Positions 34,680 to 42,610 of a DNA stretch of 64,000 nt are shown piece by piece. Made by a program: the position numbers and the translations under genes. The number at the start of each line of letters is the position of its first letter. Positions within the stretch are counted from its first letter, which is position 1. The notes beneath the pieces were generated by a model, which had not been told where the DNA came from, searched no databases, and saw only the letters and a list, made by a program, of their open reading frames with translations. Source of the stretch: Rhodococcus sp. 06-235-1A (GTDB lineage: Bacteria > Actinomycetota > Actinomycetes > Mycobacteriales > Mycobacteriaceae); assembly GCF_002258785.1 (NCBI RefSeq), contig NZ_NOYI01000008.1, positions 310,001 through 374,000 of the forward strand, given 5' to 3'.

Positions 34680-34697
34680 ATTGCTAAGTTTAGCAAG
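34680..34697. promoter_or_regulatory. ArsR-type operator in front of the SulP gene
   Basis: ATTGCTAAGTTTAGCAAG contains the near-perfect dyad TTGCTAA/TTAGCAA. The same motif, ATTGCGAACACTAGCAAT, lies upstream of arsR at 35133-35150; 13 of 18 positions agree. The coding-strand TTGCTA also fits a -35 element, so binding would repress transporter transcription. Confidence 0.7.
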
Positions 34698-34748
34698 TAA
34701 TGAATCAGGGCGACAGGGAGACGCTCGACACCGTTCCGAACCGTCGAG

Positions 34749-35093
34749 TCAGGTGCTTGATCCGGACTCGCCGTCCAACATTTCGGCCTGGTTGGCCACC
34801 ACTCCGGTGAGTATCTCCCGGGCGACCACCAGCAGGTCGGCGACTTTGGGCGACGTCAGCGTGTACGAAACCGACAACCCCTCACGAGTGCCCTCGATCA
34901 GGCCCGCGCGTCGCAAAATGGACAATTGCTGCGACAGATTCGCCGGTTCGATGCCGATCTCGGGCAGCATCTCGGACACTGCATGTTCGCGCTCGCTCAA
35001 CAGCTCCAGCACCCGAATACGTGCGGGGTGGGCCAACGTCTTGAAGAAGTCGGCCTTCATTCGGTACAGCGGTCGACTCGCATCCGTGGCCAT
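34749..35093 (-). CDS. ArsR family transcriptional regulator
   Basis: 114 residues. Winged helix: DFFKTLAHPARIRVLELLSEREHAVSEMLPEIG, then recognition helix PANLSQQLSILRRAGLI and wing EGLSVSYTL. It contains no cysteine, and the only histidines lie in the HTH region, so the usual metal-site residues of ArsR/SmtB proteins are missing; it must sense something else. It is upstream of the SulP transporter on the same strand, and both promoters carry the same operator, so it likely represses itself and the transporter. Confidence 0.87.
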   Translation of the reverse strand: MATDASRPLYRMKADFFKTLAHPARIRVLELLSEREHAVSEMLPEIGIEPANLSQQLSILRRAGLIEGTREGLSVSYTLTSPKVADLLVVAREILTGVVANQAEMLDGESGSST

Positions 35094-35127
35094 GACGCCC
35101 CTTCCATGTCACCCGCCACACGCAGCA

Positions 35128-35155
35128 GGCTGATTGCGAACACTAGCAATCAGCC
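35128..35155. promoter_or_regulatory. ArsR-type operator upstream of arsR
   Basis: GGCTGATTGC (35128-35137) and GCAATCAGCC (35146-35155) form a perfect 10-bp dyad with an 8-base centre. It lies 35-62 bases before the arsR start and also upstream of the divergent tetR at 35209, so it may influence both. Confidence 0.7.
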
Positions 35156-35208
35156 GACGCGACGAGTGCCATCCCTGCCCTTACCGAAACTCCGCTACCT
35201 TCACTGAC

Positions 35209-35856
35209 ATGCGCGGAGAACCCGACGAATCCACCGACTTCAGGCTGACCGTGGCCACGGCGGCTCTCGACCTCTTCTCGGTCAAGGGCTACGAGTCGAC
35301 AACGGTCGACGACATAGCCGGAGCCTCCGGAATCTCGCGACGGACGTTCTTTCGTCAGTTCCGTGCCAAGGAAGACGTCGTATTCGCCGATCACGAAATA
35401 CTGCTCGAGCAGGCAGGCGCATTTCTCGACTCGAACGAAGGCGACCCCTGGCAGGCGGTGTGCGACGCCGCGCAGCAGGTGTACGAGCGATTCTCCGACT
35501 GGCTGGAGATGTCGCGCCTGCGCTATCAGGTGGTGCACCGCAACCCTGCGCTGCGCGATCGAGAGATCGTCACCGTGTTTCGCTACGACCGGCTGTTCGT
35601 CGAATATCTGCAGCGCGCTCTGCCCGATCACCCACATCTGGAGATTCTTCAGTTCTCGGCGTCGGTCACGGCGACCCACAACTACATTCTTCGCCGGATG
35701 ATCCGCGACGGGCTACCCACGTCCGTCGGCGATCTGCGGTCTGCGTTGGCGCAGGTGCGAGCGCAGTTCCTCGGTGAAATCGTCGTTGCGTCCTTTCCTC
35801 GAGGCATGTCCGTCACCAAAGTCATCGACGCGTTGGCCGATCACACAACAGACTGA
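35209..35856 (+). CDS. TetR family transcriptional regulator
   Basis: 215 residues. DNA-binding domain: TVATAALDLFSVKGYESTTVDDIAGASGISRRTFFRQFRAKEDVVFAD. The start is ATG 35209; TACCTT seven bases upstream suggests a leaderless mRNA, and an upstream in-frame start (35134) would run through the ArsR operator. Its ligand domain has the MftR/acyl-CoA-sensor-like layout with many aromatic residues. It lies 146 bases before fadE25-fadB2, and two identical palindromes in that gap are its likely targets. Acyl-CoA sensing is an inference from the target genes. Confidence 0.86.
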   Translation: MRGEPDESTDFRLTVATAALDLFSVKGYESTTVDDIAGASGISRRTFFRQFRAKEDVVFADHEILLEQAGAFLDSNEGDPWQAVCDAAQQVYERFSDWLEMSRLRYQVVHRNPALRDREIVTVFRYDRLFVEYLQRALPDHPHLEILQFSASVTATHNYILRRMIRDGLPTSVGDLRSALAQVRAQFLGEIVVASFPRGMSVTKVIDALADHTTD

Positions 35857-35871
35857 CCCACCCGACCGCGT

Positions 35872-35957
35872 GGCACTCAGTGCCGCACAACGTGGACCCA
35901 CCCTTGAAACAAGCAAGCTGCGGACGTACGATAGGTGCATCCTTGGCACTGAGTGCC
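35872..35957. promoter_or_regulatory. Pair of identical palindromes upstream of fadE25
   Basis: GGCACTCAGTGCC (35872-35884) and GGCACTGAGTGCC (35945-35957) are perfect 13-bp palindromes differing only at the central base, 73 bases apart. The second is 46 bases before the fadE25 start. The spacing of about seven helical turns would allow DNA looping between two dimers. Confidence 0.7.
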
Positions 35958-36002
35958 CCTGCGGGCAGTGCTGACCCCCTAACTTCAAGGAGCGTGGCCG
36001 AC

Positions 36003-37160
36003 ATGGCCGGAAATCCCGACTTCGATCTGTACCAATCGCCCGAGGAGCACGACGAACTGCGTGCAGCCATTCGGGCGCTGTCGGAGAAGGAGATCGCTCC
36101 GTACGCGAAAGAGGTGGACGAGGACTCACGCTTCCCCGAAGAGGCGTTGCAGGCCCTGAACGCGTCCGGCTTCAATGCCATCCACGTCCCCGAGGAGTAC
36201 GACGGTCAGGGTGCCGACTCGGTCGCCGCCTGCATCGTCATCGAAGAAGTCGCACGAGTCTGCGGCTCGTCCTCGCTGATCCCCGCCGTCAACAAACTCG
36301 GCACGATGGGTCTGATCCTCAAGGGCTCCGAGGAGCTCAAGAAGCAGGTCCTGCCGTCACTCGCAGGCGGCGCGATGGCGTCGTACGCGCTGTCCGAGCG
36401 GGAAGCGGGCTCCGATGCAGCGGGAATGCGAACTCGCGCCAAGGCCGACGGTGACGACTGGATCCTCAACGGCTCCAAGTGTTGGATCACCAACGGCGGC
36501 AAGTCCGATTGGTACACCGTCATGGCAGTGACCGACCCCGACAAGGGTGCCAACGGCATCTCCGCGTTCATCGTGCACAAGGACGACGAGGGATTCGTCG
36601 TCGGCCCCAAGGAGAAGAAGCTCGGCATCAAGGGCTCCCCCACGGCCGAGCTGTACTTCGAGAACTGCAAGGTCCCCGGCGATCGCATCATCGGCGAACC
36701 GGGCACCGGCTTCAAGACCGCCCTGGAAACGCTCGATCACACCCGCCCCACCATCGGCGCTCAGGCCGTCGGCCTGGCACAGGGTGCCCTCGACGCCGCC
36801 ATCGCGTACACCAAGGACCGCAAGCAGTTCGGCACTGCGATCTCGAGCTTCCAGGCCGTGCAGTTCATGCTCGCCGACATGGCGATGAAGGTCGAAGCCG
36901 CGCGCCTCATGGTCTACAGCTCCGCAGCCCGCGCCGAGCGCGGCGAGAAGAACCTCGGGTTCATCTCCGCGGCAGCGAAGTGCTTCGCCTCCGACGTGGC
37001 CATGGAGGTCACCACCGACGCCGTGCAGCTCTTCGGCGGTGCCGGATACACCACCGACTTCCCGGTCGAGCGCATGATGCGCGATGCCAAGATCACCCAG
37101 ATCTACGAGGGCACCAACCAGATTCAGCGGGTCGTCATGTCGCGGGCGCTGCTCAAATGA
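36003..37160 (+). CDS. fadE25: Acyl-CoA dehydrogenase (FadE25-like)
   Basis: 385 residues. It carries the family signatures YALSEREAGSDAAGM and the catalytic glutamate in IYEGTNQIQR (near the C-terminus), with FGGAGYTTDFPVERMMRDAK between. It removes hydrogens from acyl-CoA to give 2-enoyl-CoA with FAD. It agrees almost throughout with mycobacterial FadE25 as I remember it, so the symbol is used. ATG 36003 has AAGGAG ten bases upstream. It is coupled to the next gene by ATGA. Confidence 0.93.
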   Translation: MAGNPDFDLYQSPEEHDELRAAIRALSEKEIAPYAKEVDEDSRFPEEALQALNASGFNAIHVPEEYDGQGADSVAACIVIEEVARVCGSSSLIPAVNKLGTMGLILKGSEELKKQVLPSLAGGAMASYALSEREAGSDAAGMRTRAKADGDDWILNGSKCWITNGGKSDWYTVMAVTDPDKGANGISAFIVHKDDEGFVVGPKEKKLGIKGSPTAELYFENCKVPGDRIIGEPGTGFKTALETLDHTRPTIGAQAVGLAQGALDAAIAYTKDRKQFGTAISSFQAVQFMLADMAMKVEAARLMVYSSAARAERGEKNLGFISAAAKCFASDVAMEVTTDAVQLFGGAGYTTDFPVERMMRDAKITQIYEGTNQIQRVVMSRALLK

Positions 37161-38014
37161 GCGACATCGACCTCGTAGGCGTCATCGGCGGCGGCACCAT
37201 GGGTGCCGGCATTGCCGAAATGTGTGCTCGCTCCGGCAGTTCCGTACTGATCCTCGAGACGAGCCAGGCGACGGCCGACGCCGCAGAAGCCCGCCTGGAC
37301 AAGTCCTTCGCCCGCGCCGTCAAGTCCGGCCGCATCGACGCCGACGCAGCCGAGAAGGCCCGAGCTGCAATCGCATTGACGCTCGACATCAACGACTTCG
37401 CAGACCGCGACCTGGTGGTCGAGGCGGCACCGGAGATCGAATCGCTCAAGCTCGACCTGTTCGGCAAGCTCGATTCCATCGTCAAGCCCGAGGGAATCCT
37501 GGCCACGAACACCTCGTCGATTCCAGTCATCAAGATGGCCAACGCGACGAAGCGTCCCGACAAGGTCGTCGGCGTGCACTTCTTCAACCCGGTGCCGGTG
37601 CTTCCGCTGGTCGAGATCGTAGTCAGCTTGCTCACCAGCGAAGAGACCGTTTCCGCGGTGACAGATTACGCCGGAAACACGCTGGGCAAGAAGACGATCC
37701 GCGCCGGTGACCGTGCCGGATTCATCGTCAACGCATTGCTGATTCCGTACATGGTCTCGGCAATCCGCATGCTCGAGTCCGGCTTCGCCAGCGCCGAGGA
37801 CATCGACGAGGGCATGGTGAACGGCTGCGCACATCCCATGGGTCCGTTGCGTCTGACCGACACCGTCGGCCTCGACGTCACCCTCGCGGTGGCCGAGTCG
37901 CTGTACGCGGAGTTCCGCGAACCGCACTACGCTCCGCCGCCGCTGCTGCAGCGCATGGTGGACGCGGGAATGTTGGGTCGCAAAACAGGCAAGGGTTTCT
38001 ACACGTACTCGTAG
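37157..38014 (+). CDS. fadB2: 3-hydroxybutyryl-CoA/3-hydroxyacyl-CoA dehydrogenase
   Basis: 285 residues. NAD motif GVIGGGTMGAGIAEM, catalytic histidine in GVHFFNPVPVLPLVEIV, asparagine in GFIVNALLIPYM and the C-terminal domain DTVGLDVTLAVAESL and GRKTGKGFYTYS. It oxidises 3-hydroxyacyl-CoA to 3-oxoacyl-CoA. Length and motifs match mycobacterial FadB2. It forms a two-gene beta-oxidation operon with the acyl-CoA dehydrogenase; hydratase and thiolase are not nearby. Confidence 0.92.
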   Translation: MSDIDLVGVIGGGTMGAGIAEMCARSGSSVLILETSQATADAAEARLDKSFARAVKSGRIDADAAEKARAAIALTLDINDFADRDLVVEAAPEIESLKLDLFGKLDSIVKPEGILATNTSSIPVIKMANATKRPDKVVGVHFFNPVPVLPLVEIVVSLLTSEETVSAVTDYAGNTLGKKTIRAGDRAGFIVNALLIPYMVSAIRMLESGFASAEDIDEGMVNGCAHPMGPLRLTDTVGLDVTLAVAESLYAEFREPHYAPPPLLQRMVDAGMLGRKTGKGFYTYS

Positions 38015-38030
38015 TAGGCGCGCCCGCGTC

Positions 38031-38084
38031 TGCGTGAATGGACCGTTCACCCCCGTCAGGGCCGGTGAACGGTCCATTCACGCA
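38031..38084. terminator. Perfect 20-bp hairpin between convergent fadB2 and fabG
   Basis: TGCGTGAATGGACCGTTCAC (38031-38050) pairs completely with 38065-38084 around a 14-base loop. It starts 17 bases after the fadB2 stop and ends 12 before the fabG stop, so it can serve both genes. There is no U-tract, as often in actinobacteria. Confidence 0.85.
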
Positions 38085-38095
38085 TTCGCGAGAGG

Positions 38096-38854
38096 TCAGT
38101 CCTTCGGCCCACCGGCGGCGTAGACGACCTGACCCGAGATGAAGCCGGCACCCTCGCTGACGAAGAACGAAGCCAGGTGCGCGATGTCGTCGGGGTGTCC
38201 GACGCGATTGACCGGAATCTGTGACGCCGCAGCAGCTTTGAAGTCCTCGAACGGCATTCCGACACGCTCTGCCGTGGCCGCTGTCATTTCGGTCTCGATG
38301 AAACCGGGAGCGATGGCGTTGGCAGTGACGCCGAATTTGCCGAGTTCGATGGCAAGGGTCTTGGTGAACCCCTGCATACCCGCCTTGGCGGCGGAGTAGT
38401 TGGCCTGGCCGCGGTTACCGAGGGCAGACGTGCTCGACAGGTTGACGATGCGGCCCCACTTGGCGTCGATCATGTGCTTCTGGACCGCGCGGGTCATCAG
38501 GAACGATCCACGCAGATGCACGCCGAGAACGGAATCCCAGTCCTGCACCGTCATCTTGAACAGCAGATTGTCGCGGGTGATACCTGCGTTGTTGATCAGC
38601 ACGGTCGGCGCACCGAACTCGCTCGCGATCCGATCGACTGCGGTCTGGACCGATTCTTCGTCGGCGACGTTGGCACCGATGGCCACTGCCTGCCCACCTG
38701 CGGCCTGGATCGCACCGACGGTGTCACTGCACGCGGCCTCGTCGAGGTCCACCACGGCAACTCCGAAACCGTCCTTGGCCAGCCGCTTCGCCACCGCAGC
38801 GCCGATTCCACGTGCACTGCCGGTGACGATGGCCGTCTTGATCTGATCGCTCAC
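38096..38854 (-). CDS. fabG: 3-oxoacyl-ACP reductase (FabG-like SDR)
   Basis: 252 residues. TGSARGIGAAVA, NNAGITRDN, serine in VNLSSTSALG, YSAAK and the C-terminal FVSEGAGFISGQVVYAAGGPKD give a complete classical SDR with the FabG tail. It would reduce 3-oxoacyl-ACP or -CoA with NADPH. Asp at VDLDEAA after strand 2 hints at NAD(H) instead, and then a catabolic 3-hydroxyacyl-CoA dehydrogenase role is possible. It stands opposite the fadE25-fadB2 operon. Confidence 0.85.
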   Translation of the reverse strand: MSDQIKTAIVTGSARGIGAAVAKRLAKDGFGVAVVDLDEAACSDTVGAIQAAGGQAVAIGANVADEESVQTAVDRIASEFGAPTVLINNAGITRDNLLFKMTVQDWDSVLGVHLRGSFLMTRAVQKHMIDAKWGRIVNLSSTSALGNRGQANYSAAKAGMQGFTKTLAIELGKFGVTANAIAPGFIETEMTAATAERVGMPFEDFKAAAASQIPVNRVGHPDDIAHLASFFVSEGAGFISGQVVYAAGGPKD

Positions 38855-38922
38855 GAATATCTCCTAGGAACACGCCGAATCGAATTACCTGTCATCTGTT
38901 TCTACCAACCCCGGTGTCGCAG

Positions 38923-39657
38923 TCAGTACGCCGCCACCGCCCCGTCGAGTGCCTTCTGCATTCCCTGCGCCACCACCCGAGTGATGTCGATCGGCTTCTC
39001 GGGCAGTTCGGTGATGGGCGAATCGATGTACACGCTCGCCCGCTTGACCTTGGTCGCAGGGCCGTAGCTCAATCCGATGCAGATCAGCACCGGCTCGACA
39101 CCGAGCTTGCGTGCGCGCAGCGCGATGTGGCCGATCCCGCTGCCGACGTGTTGCACCGTCGTCGGATCCTCGAGGTTGCAGGTGCCCTCGGGGAACACCG
39201 CGAGGTCGTCGCCCCGCTTCATGCGCTCGGCGCTGACATCCATCATGCGGCTGCCCGCAGCGCTGACCGCGCGCATTCCGTGATTCTTGCCCCGGAAAAC
39301 GGGGATTCCACCCATCATGTCGATTCGCTTGCGCTGCTTGGGTTCCTGAAAGAGCTCGTCCTTCGCCAACACCCTCGTACGTCCGATCACCGGACGCAGC
39401 GGCGACGCCCAGGCCGCCGCCGCGAGGGTGTAGGGATCGCTCTCGGTCAGATGATTGACCGCGATGAGCAGACGAGTGTTGTCGTACACCAGACGACGCA
39501 GCTCCTCGCGGGCACCACCGGGATACGACACCCGCGGGCGGAAGCGCCTGGCCAGAGTGGCGTACGCCAGCCTCGCCACCTGACGGTTCTGCTGGTGACG
39601 CAGGTAGAAGTCGTACACGGTCACATCGTTTTCGAGAATTACCGCAGGCCGATCCAT
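38923..39657 (-). CDS. 1-acyl-sn-glycerol-3-phosphate acyltransferase family protein
   Basis: 244 residues. The acyltransferase motifs are NHLTESD (HX4D) at about residue 68 and FPEGT near 155. No long membrane helix is evident, so it may be a peripheral enzyme. It transfers an acyl chain to a glycerolipid or related acceptor. It lies 15 bases downstream of an ABC-2 exporter permease in the same direction; a second acyltransferase lies at the upstream end of the same group, implying a shared lipid product. Confidence 0.82.
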   Translation of the reverse strand: MDRPAVILENDVTVYDFYLRHQQNRQVARLAYATLARRFRPRVSYPGGAREELRRLVYDNTRLLIAVNHLTESDPYTLAAAAWASPLRPVIGRTRVLAKDELFQEPKQRKRIDMMGGIPVFRGKNHGMRAVSAAGSRMMDVSAERMKRGDDLAVFPEGTCNLEDPTTVQHVGSGIGHIALRARKLGVEPVLICIGLSYGPATKVKRASVYIDSPITELPEKPIDITRVVAQGMQKALDGAVAAY

Positions 39658-39672
39658 GAAGCGAGCTTAGCG

Positions 39673-40428
39673 TCACACCCGCGAGGAACCCATAGCCCGA
39701 ATCCCGACGCAGAGTCCGACCACCGCGGTAGCCACGGCGGCGACGACACCGGCCGTCACCGTCGAACTCGTGAAGTCGCCCGCGAACAGCGCACGTTCGG
39801 CGTCGACGAGGTACCCGAGTGGGTTGATGTTCACCAGGAACTGCATCCATCCGGGTGCAGTCGTGAGTGGAAGCATCGTGCCCGAGAGGATGAGCAGCGG
39901 AAACATCAGGGTCTGTTGGACCGACCAGAACACCCAATCCTGACCGCGCACAGCCAAAGCCAGCGTGTAGGACAACGCGCCCAGCCCGACACCGAACACG
40001 CCGAGGAGCACGACCCCCACGACAGCGCCGATCGCGTTCACCGACAACCCGAGTGGCAATGCCACCAGAATGATCAAGACGGCCTGAGCAGCCAGCGGAA
40101 CCATCTCCTTGAACGCGCGTCCCACGAGCAGAGCCGATCGCGGTAACGGCGTCACCAGCATTCGTTCGTGGGAACCCTGCTGCAACTCGGCCAACAAGTT
40201 CGAGCCCGTCATCGACGTTCCGAAAATGGTGATCATCGCAAGCACCCCGGGAACGAACCAGTCCCACACGCTTCCACTGCCCAACCCGGGGACCTCGGTG
40301 AGCAGGGGGCCGAACAGCGCCAGGAGGATCAGCGGTTGGATGAGACTGAAAATCACCGTGAACGGATCGCGCACCATCGGTCGCAGTTCGCGGCCCATCA
40401 CCAAAGTGCTCCCTGCGAGTACGTTCAT
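39673..40428 (-). CDS. ABC-2 type exporter permease (DrrB-like)
   Basis: 251 residues with six membrane helices. It has the ABC-2 features MVRDPFTVIFSLIQPLILLALFGPLL, SGTMLPLTTAPGWMQFLVNINPLGYLVDAERALF. The last block is the DrrB signature. It exports a hydrophobic substrate with the ATPase encoded just upstream (ATGA overlap at 40425-40428). Flanking acyltransferases suggest a lipid substrate. Confidence 0.9.
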   Translation of the reverse strand: MNVLAGSTLVMGRELRPMVRDPFTVIFSLIQPLILLALFGPLLTEVPGLGSGSVWDWFVPGVLAMITIFGTSMTGSNLLAELQQGSHERMLVTPLPRSALLVGRAFKEMVPLAAQAVLIILVALPLGLSVNAIGAVVGVVLLGVFGVGLGALSYTLALAVRGQDWVFWSVQQTLMFPLLILSGTMLPLTTAPGWMQFLVNINPLGYLVDAERALFAGDFTSSTVTAGVVAAVATAVVGLCVGIRAMGSSRV

Positions 40429-41420
40429 CGGAGTTCTCCTGCCGCGCCGACGATGTCGAGAGAAGAGTCGACCGCGGCAGCACTCTCACGCAGACTGCGC
40501 CCGGTGAGGCCGAGGAAAACGTCGTCGAGAGTCGGTCTCGTCATCTCTGCCGTGAGCACAGTGATCCCGTGAGATTCACCGATCCGCAGCAGGTTCGGAA
40601 GAACCACCTCGGCACCCTCGACCCGGATGTTCAGGCGCGTGCCCGCCACCGTTACGTCCCTGACCCCCGCAACACCGCCGAGAAGCCCTGCCAGCGCCGG
40701 CGCGTCGGACACGGTGAGGACGATCAGATCTCCTGCCAGTTCGGATTTGAGCGCGGTTGCCGTGTCGTCGGCGATGACGGTGCCACGATCGACGACGATC
40801 ACTCGCTCGGCCATCGAATCGGCCTCGTCGAGGTAGTGCGTGGTGAGCACGATGGTGGTACCCATCTCCCGTCTGAGCCGCAGAATGTGGTCCCAGAGAT
40901 TCGCGCGGCTCTGCGGGTCCATCCCGGTGGTCGGTTCGTCGAGAAACAGCAACGGCGGCCGATGCACCAACCCCAGAGCGATGTCGAGTCGACGCCGCTG
41001 CCCACCGGACAGCGTCGACACGGTGCGGCCCGCGAGTTCGCCGAGCTCGAGTGCCTCGACCAATTCGTCTGCGCGATCAGCTGATCGACGACGTGTCATG
41101 CCGTAGCACTGACCTTGCACCACCAACTCGTCTCGGACGCGCTGATTGTGGCCCGCACCGTTGCCCTGCCCGACGTAGCCGAGGCTCCGGCGAACTCGAT
41201 CCCGATCCTTTGCCACGTCGAATCCGGCGATCCGCGCCGAGCCCGAGGTCGGAGCGAGCAGCGTCGTCAGCATGCGCAGAGTGGTCGATTTGCCGGCCCC
41301 GTTCGGGCCGAGCAGAGCCACCAACTCTCCCTCGCCGATCGTCAGATCGATGCCGCGCACCGCCTCCACGGTCTTCTTGCCTTGTCGAAAAGTCTTGGTC
41401 AGTCCCGATGTTTCGATCAT
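40425..41420 (-). CDS. ABC exporter ATP-binding protein (DrrA-like)
   Basis: 331 residues. Walker [10 protein letters not shown], signature LSGGQRRRLDIALGLV, Walker B LLFLDEPTTGMDP, switch histidine in VLTTHYLDEADSMAER. The C-terminal extension (about 215-331), with TRPTLDDVFLGLTGRS near the end, is the DrrA regulatory domain. ATG 41420 follows GAGGGG. It powers the permease translated from the overlapping start. Confidence 0.93.
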   Translation of the reverse strand: MIETSGLTKTFRQGKKTVEAVRGIDLTIGEGELVALLGPNGAGKSTTLRMLTTLLAPTSGSARIAGFDVAKDRDRVRRSLGYVGQGNGAGHNQRVRDELVVQGQCYGMTRRRSADRADELVEALELGELAGRTVSTLSGGQRRRLDIALGLVHRPPLLFLDEPTTGMDPQSRANLWDHILRLRREMGTTIVLTTHYLDEADSMAERVIVVDRGTVIADDTATALKSELAGDLIVLTVSDAPALAGLLGGVAGVRDVTVAGTRLNIRVEGAEVVLPNLLRIGESHGITVLTAEMTRPTLDDVFLGLTGRSLRESAAAVDSSLDIVGAAGELR

Positions 41421-41517
41421 TGGTGACGCCCCTCGTCGCACTGAATGAATCCGTACGACGAAGACGTTAGGAACGATCGCGGTCAGCTTCGGTCCGCGTT
41501 GCTACGACGGTGGAGAA

Positions 41518-42495
41518 TCAGCCGAAGACGGGGAACTTTCGCTTGCGGGCAAGTTCGTCCATTCCCGACTGGATACGCGCGCGCACCTCCTCGTACTTGG
41601 CGTCGACGTAGGCCTCGTCGTCGCACCGTGCCGGATCGTGGTCGAGTTCGACCGGCGGCATGAATCGGGTGCGAATCTTCGCGGGCAACGGAATCTGCGG
41701 GAGCGCTGCAGGCGCGATGATCCACGGAAGCGAAATCGCGATGGGGAAGACCTTCAACCGCGCAATCTTGTCCAGCTTCAACGCTTGTGAGAGTTTGTCC
41801 CCGCGAATGAGTACAGGCATGGCGTCGGCACCGCCCACCGTTGCCACCGGAACGATGGGCACGCCCATCCGAATGGCGAGCTTGATGAAGCCGGTTCGGC
41901 CACCGAGCGTCGCCTCGTCGCGCTTGCTCCAGGGCCGCAAGGAATCGACCTCGCCGCCCGGCCACACGATGACGTCACGACCCTCGGCCAATGCCGTCGA
42001 CATCGAGTCCGGCGCAGCAGGAAGCACACCCATGGATCGAAAGACCCTGCCGATCAACGGAAACGCCATCAGGGCATCGTGCGCCGTGCCGTGCAGAATG
42101 CGCTTCTCACCGAAGTGTCGCCACCACTGCGCGCCGACGGTCCACGCATCCCAGACGAACGGCGCACCCGAGTGAACCCCGACGACGAGAACCGGCGACT
42201 CGGGGATTGTCTCCCAGCCGTCGATCTCCATGCGGAAATAGCGATCCATCACGCCGTTCCAGAGCTTTTGCTGACGGTCCATCGCCACGGTGTTCTGATC
42301 GTCGAGGTTCCAGTCGCCCGCGCGTTCGGCTACCACCGCTCCGAGGCCACCGGACGCCTTCTCGCGACGCTCCTTCATCTTCAGCCGGGCCGCCGCCGCG
42401 TAGCGCTGTGCTTGCTCGCGCAATTGCCCCTTCGCCTGGTCCCCCGTCGAACCTCCAGCGCCGTCCCCACCCATTACGTGATCCCCATCACTCAT
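41518..42495 (-). CDS. Lysophospholipid/diacylglycerol acyltransferase family protein
   Basis: 325 residues. After a charged N-terminal helix rich in Arg, Lys and Glu it shows VVGVHSGAPFVWDAW, HGTAHDALMAFPLIGRVFRSMGVLPA, VIVWPGGEVDSLRPW and GVPIVPVATVGGADAM, the layout of MGAT/DGAT-like acyltransferases with a WPGG block. The histidine is followed by Asp eight positions later rather than the standard five. It likely acylates a glycerolipid. It heads the group containing the ABC exporter and another acyltransferase. Confidence 0.8.
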   Translation of the reverse strand: MSDGDHVMGGDGAGGSTGDQAKGQLREQAQRYAAAARLKMKERREKASGGLGAVVAERAGDWNLDDQNTVAMDRQQKLWNGVMDRYFRMEIDGWETIPESPVLVVGVHSGAPFVWDAWTVGAQWWRHFGEKRILHGTAHDALMAFPLIGRVFRSMGVLPAAPDSMSTALAEGRDVIVWPGGEVDSLRPWSKRDEATLGGRTGFIKLAIRMGVPIVPVATVGGADAMPVLIRGDKLSQALKLDKIARLKVFPIAISLPWIIAPAALPQIPLPAKIRTRFMPPVELDHDPARCDDEAYVDAKYEEVRARIQSGMDELARKRKFPVFG

Positions 42496-42610
42496 ACCCG
42501 CACGGTACTCCACGCGCCCACGGCCGACAGACAACCGCGCTCGTTACCCCACGCGACGTCCAACCTGTCCGTTATGGTCGAAATTCGCGCCGAACGAACG
42601 AGGTACACCC

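Noticed and set aside
35872..35957. The GGCACTNAGTGCC palindromes as CIRCE (HrcA) elements
   Set aside because: CIRCE has TTAGCACTC-N9-GAGTGCTAA; here the halves abut with one central base, and the downstream genes are for fatty-acid oxidation, not chaperones.
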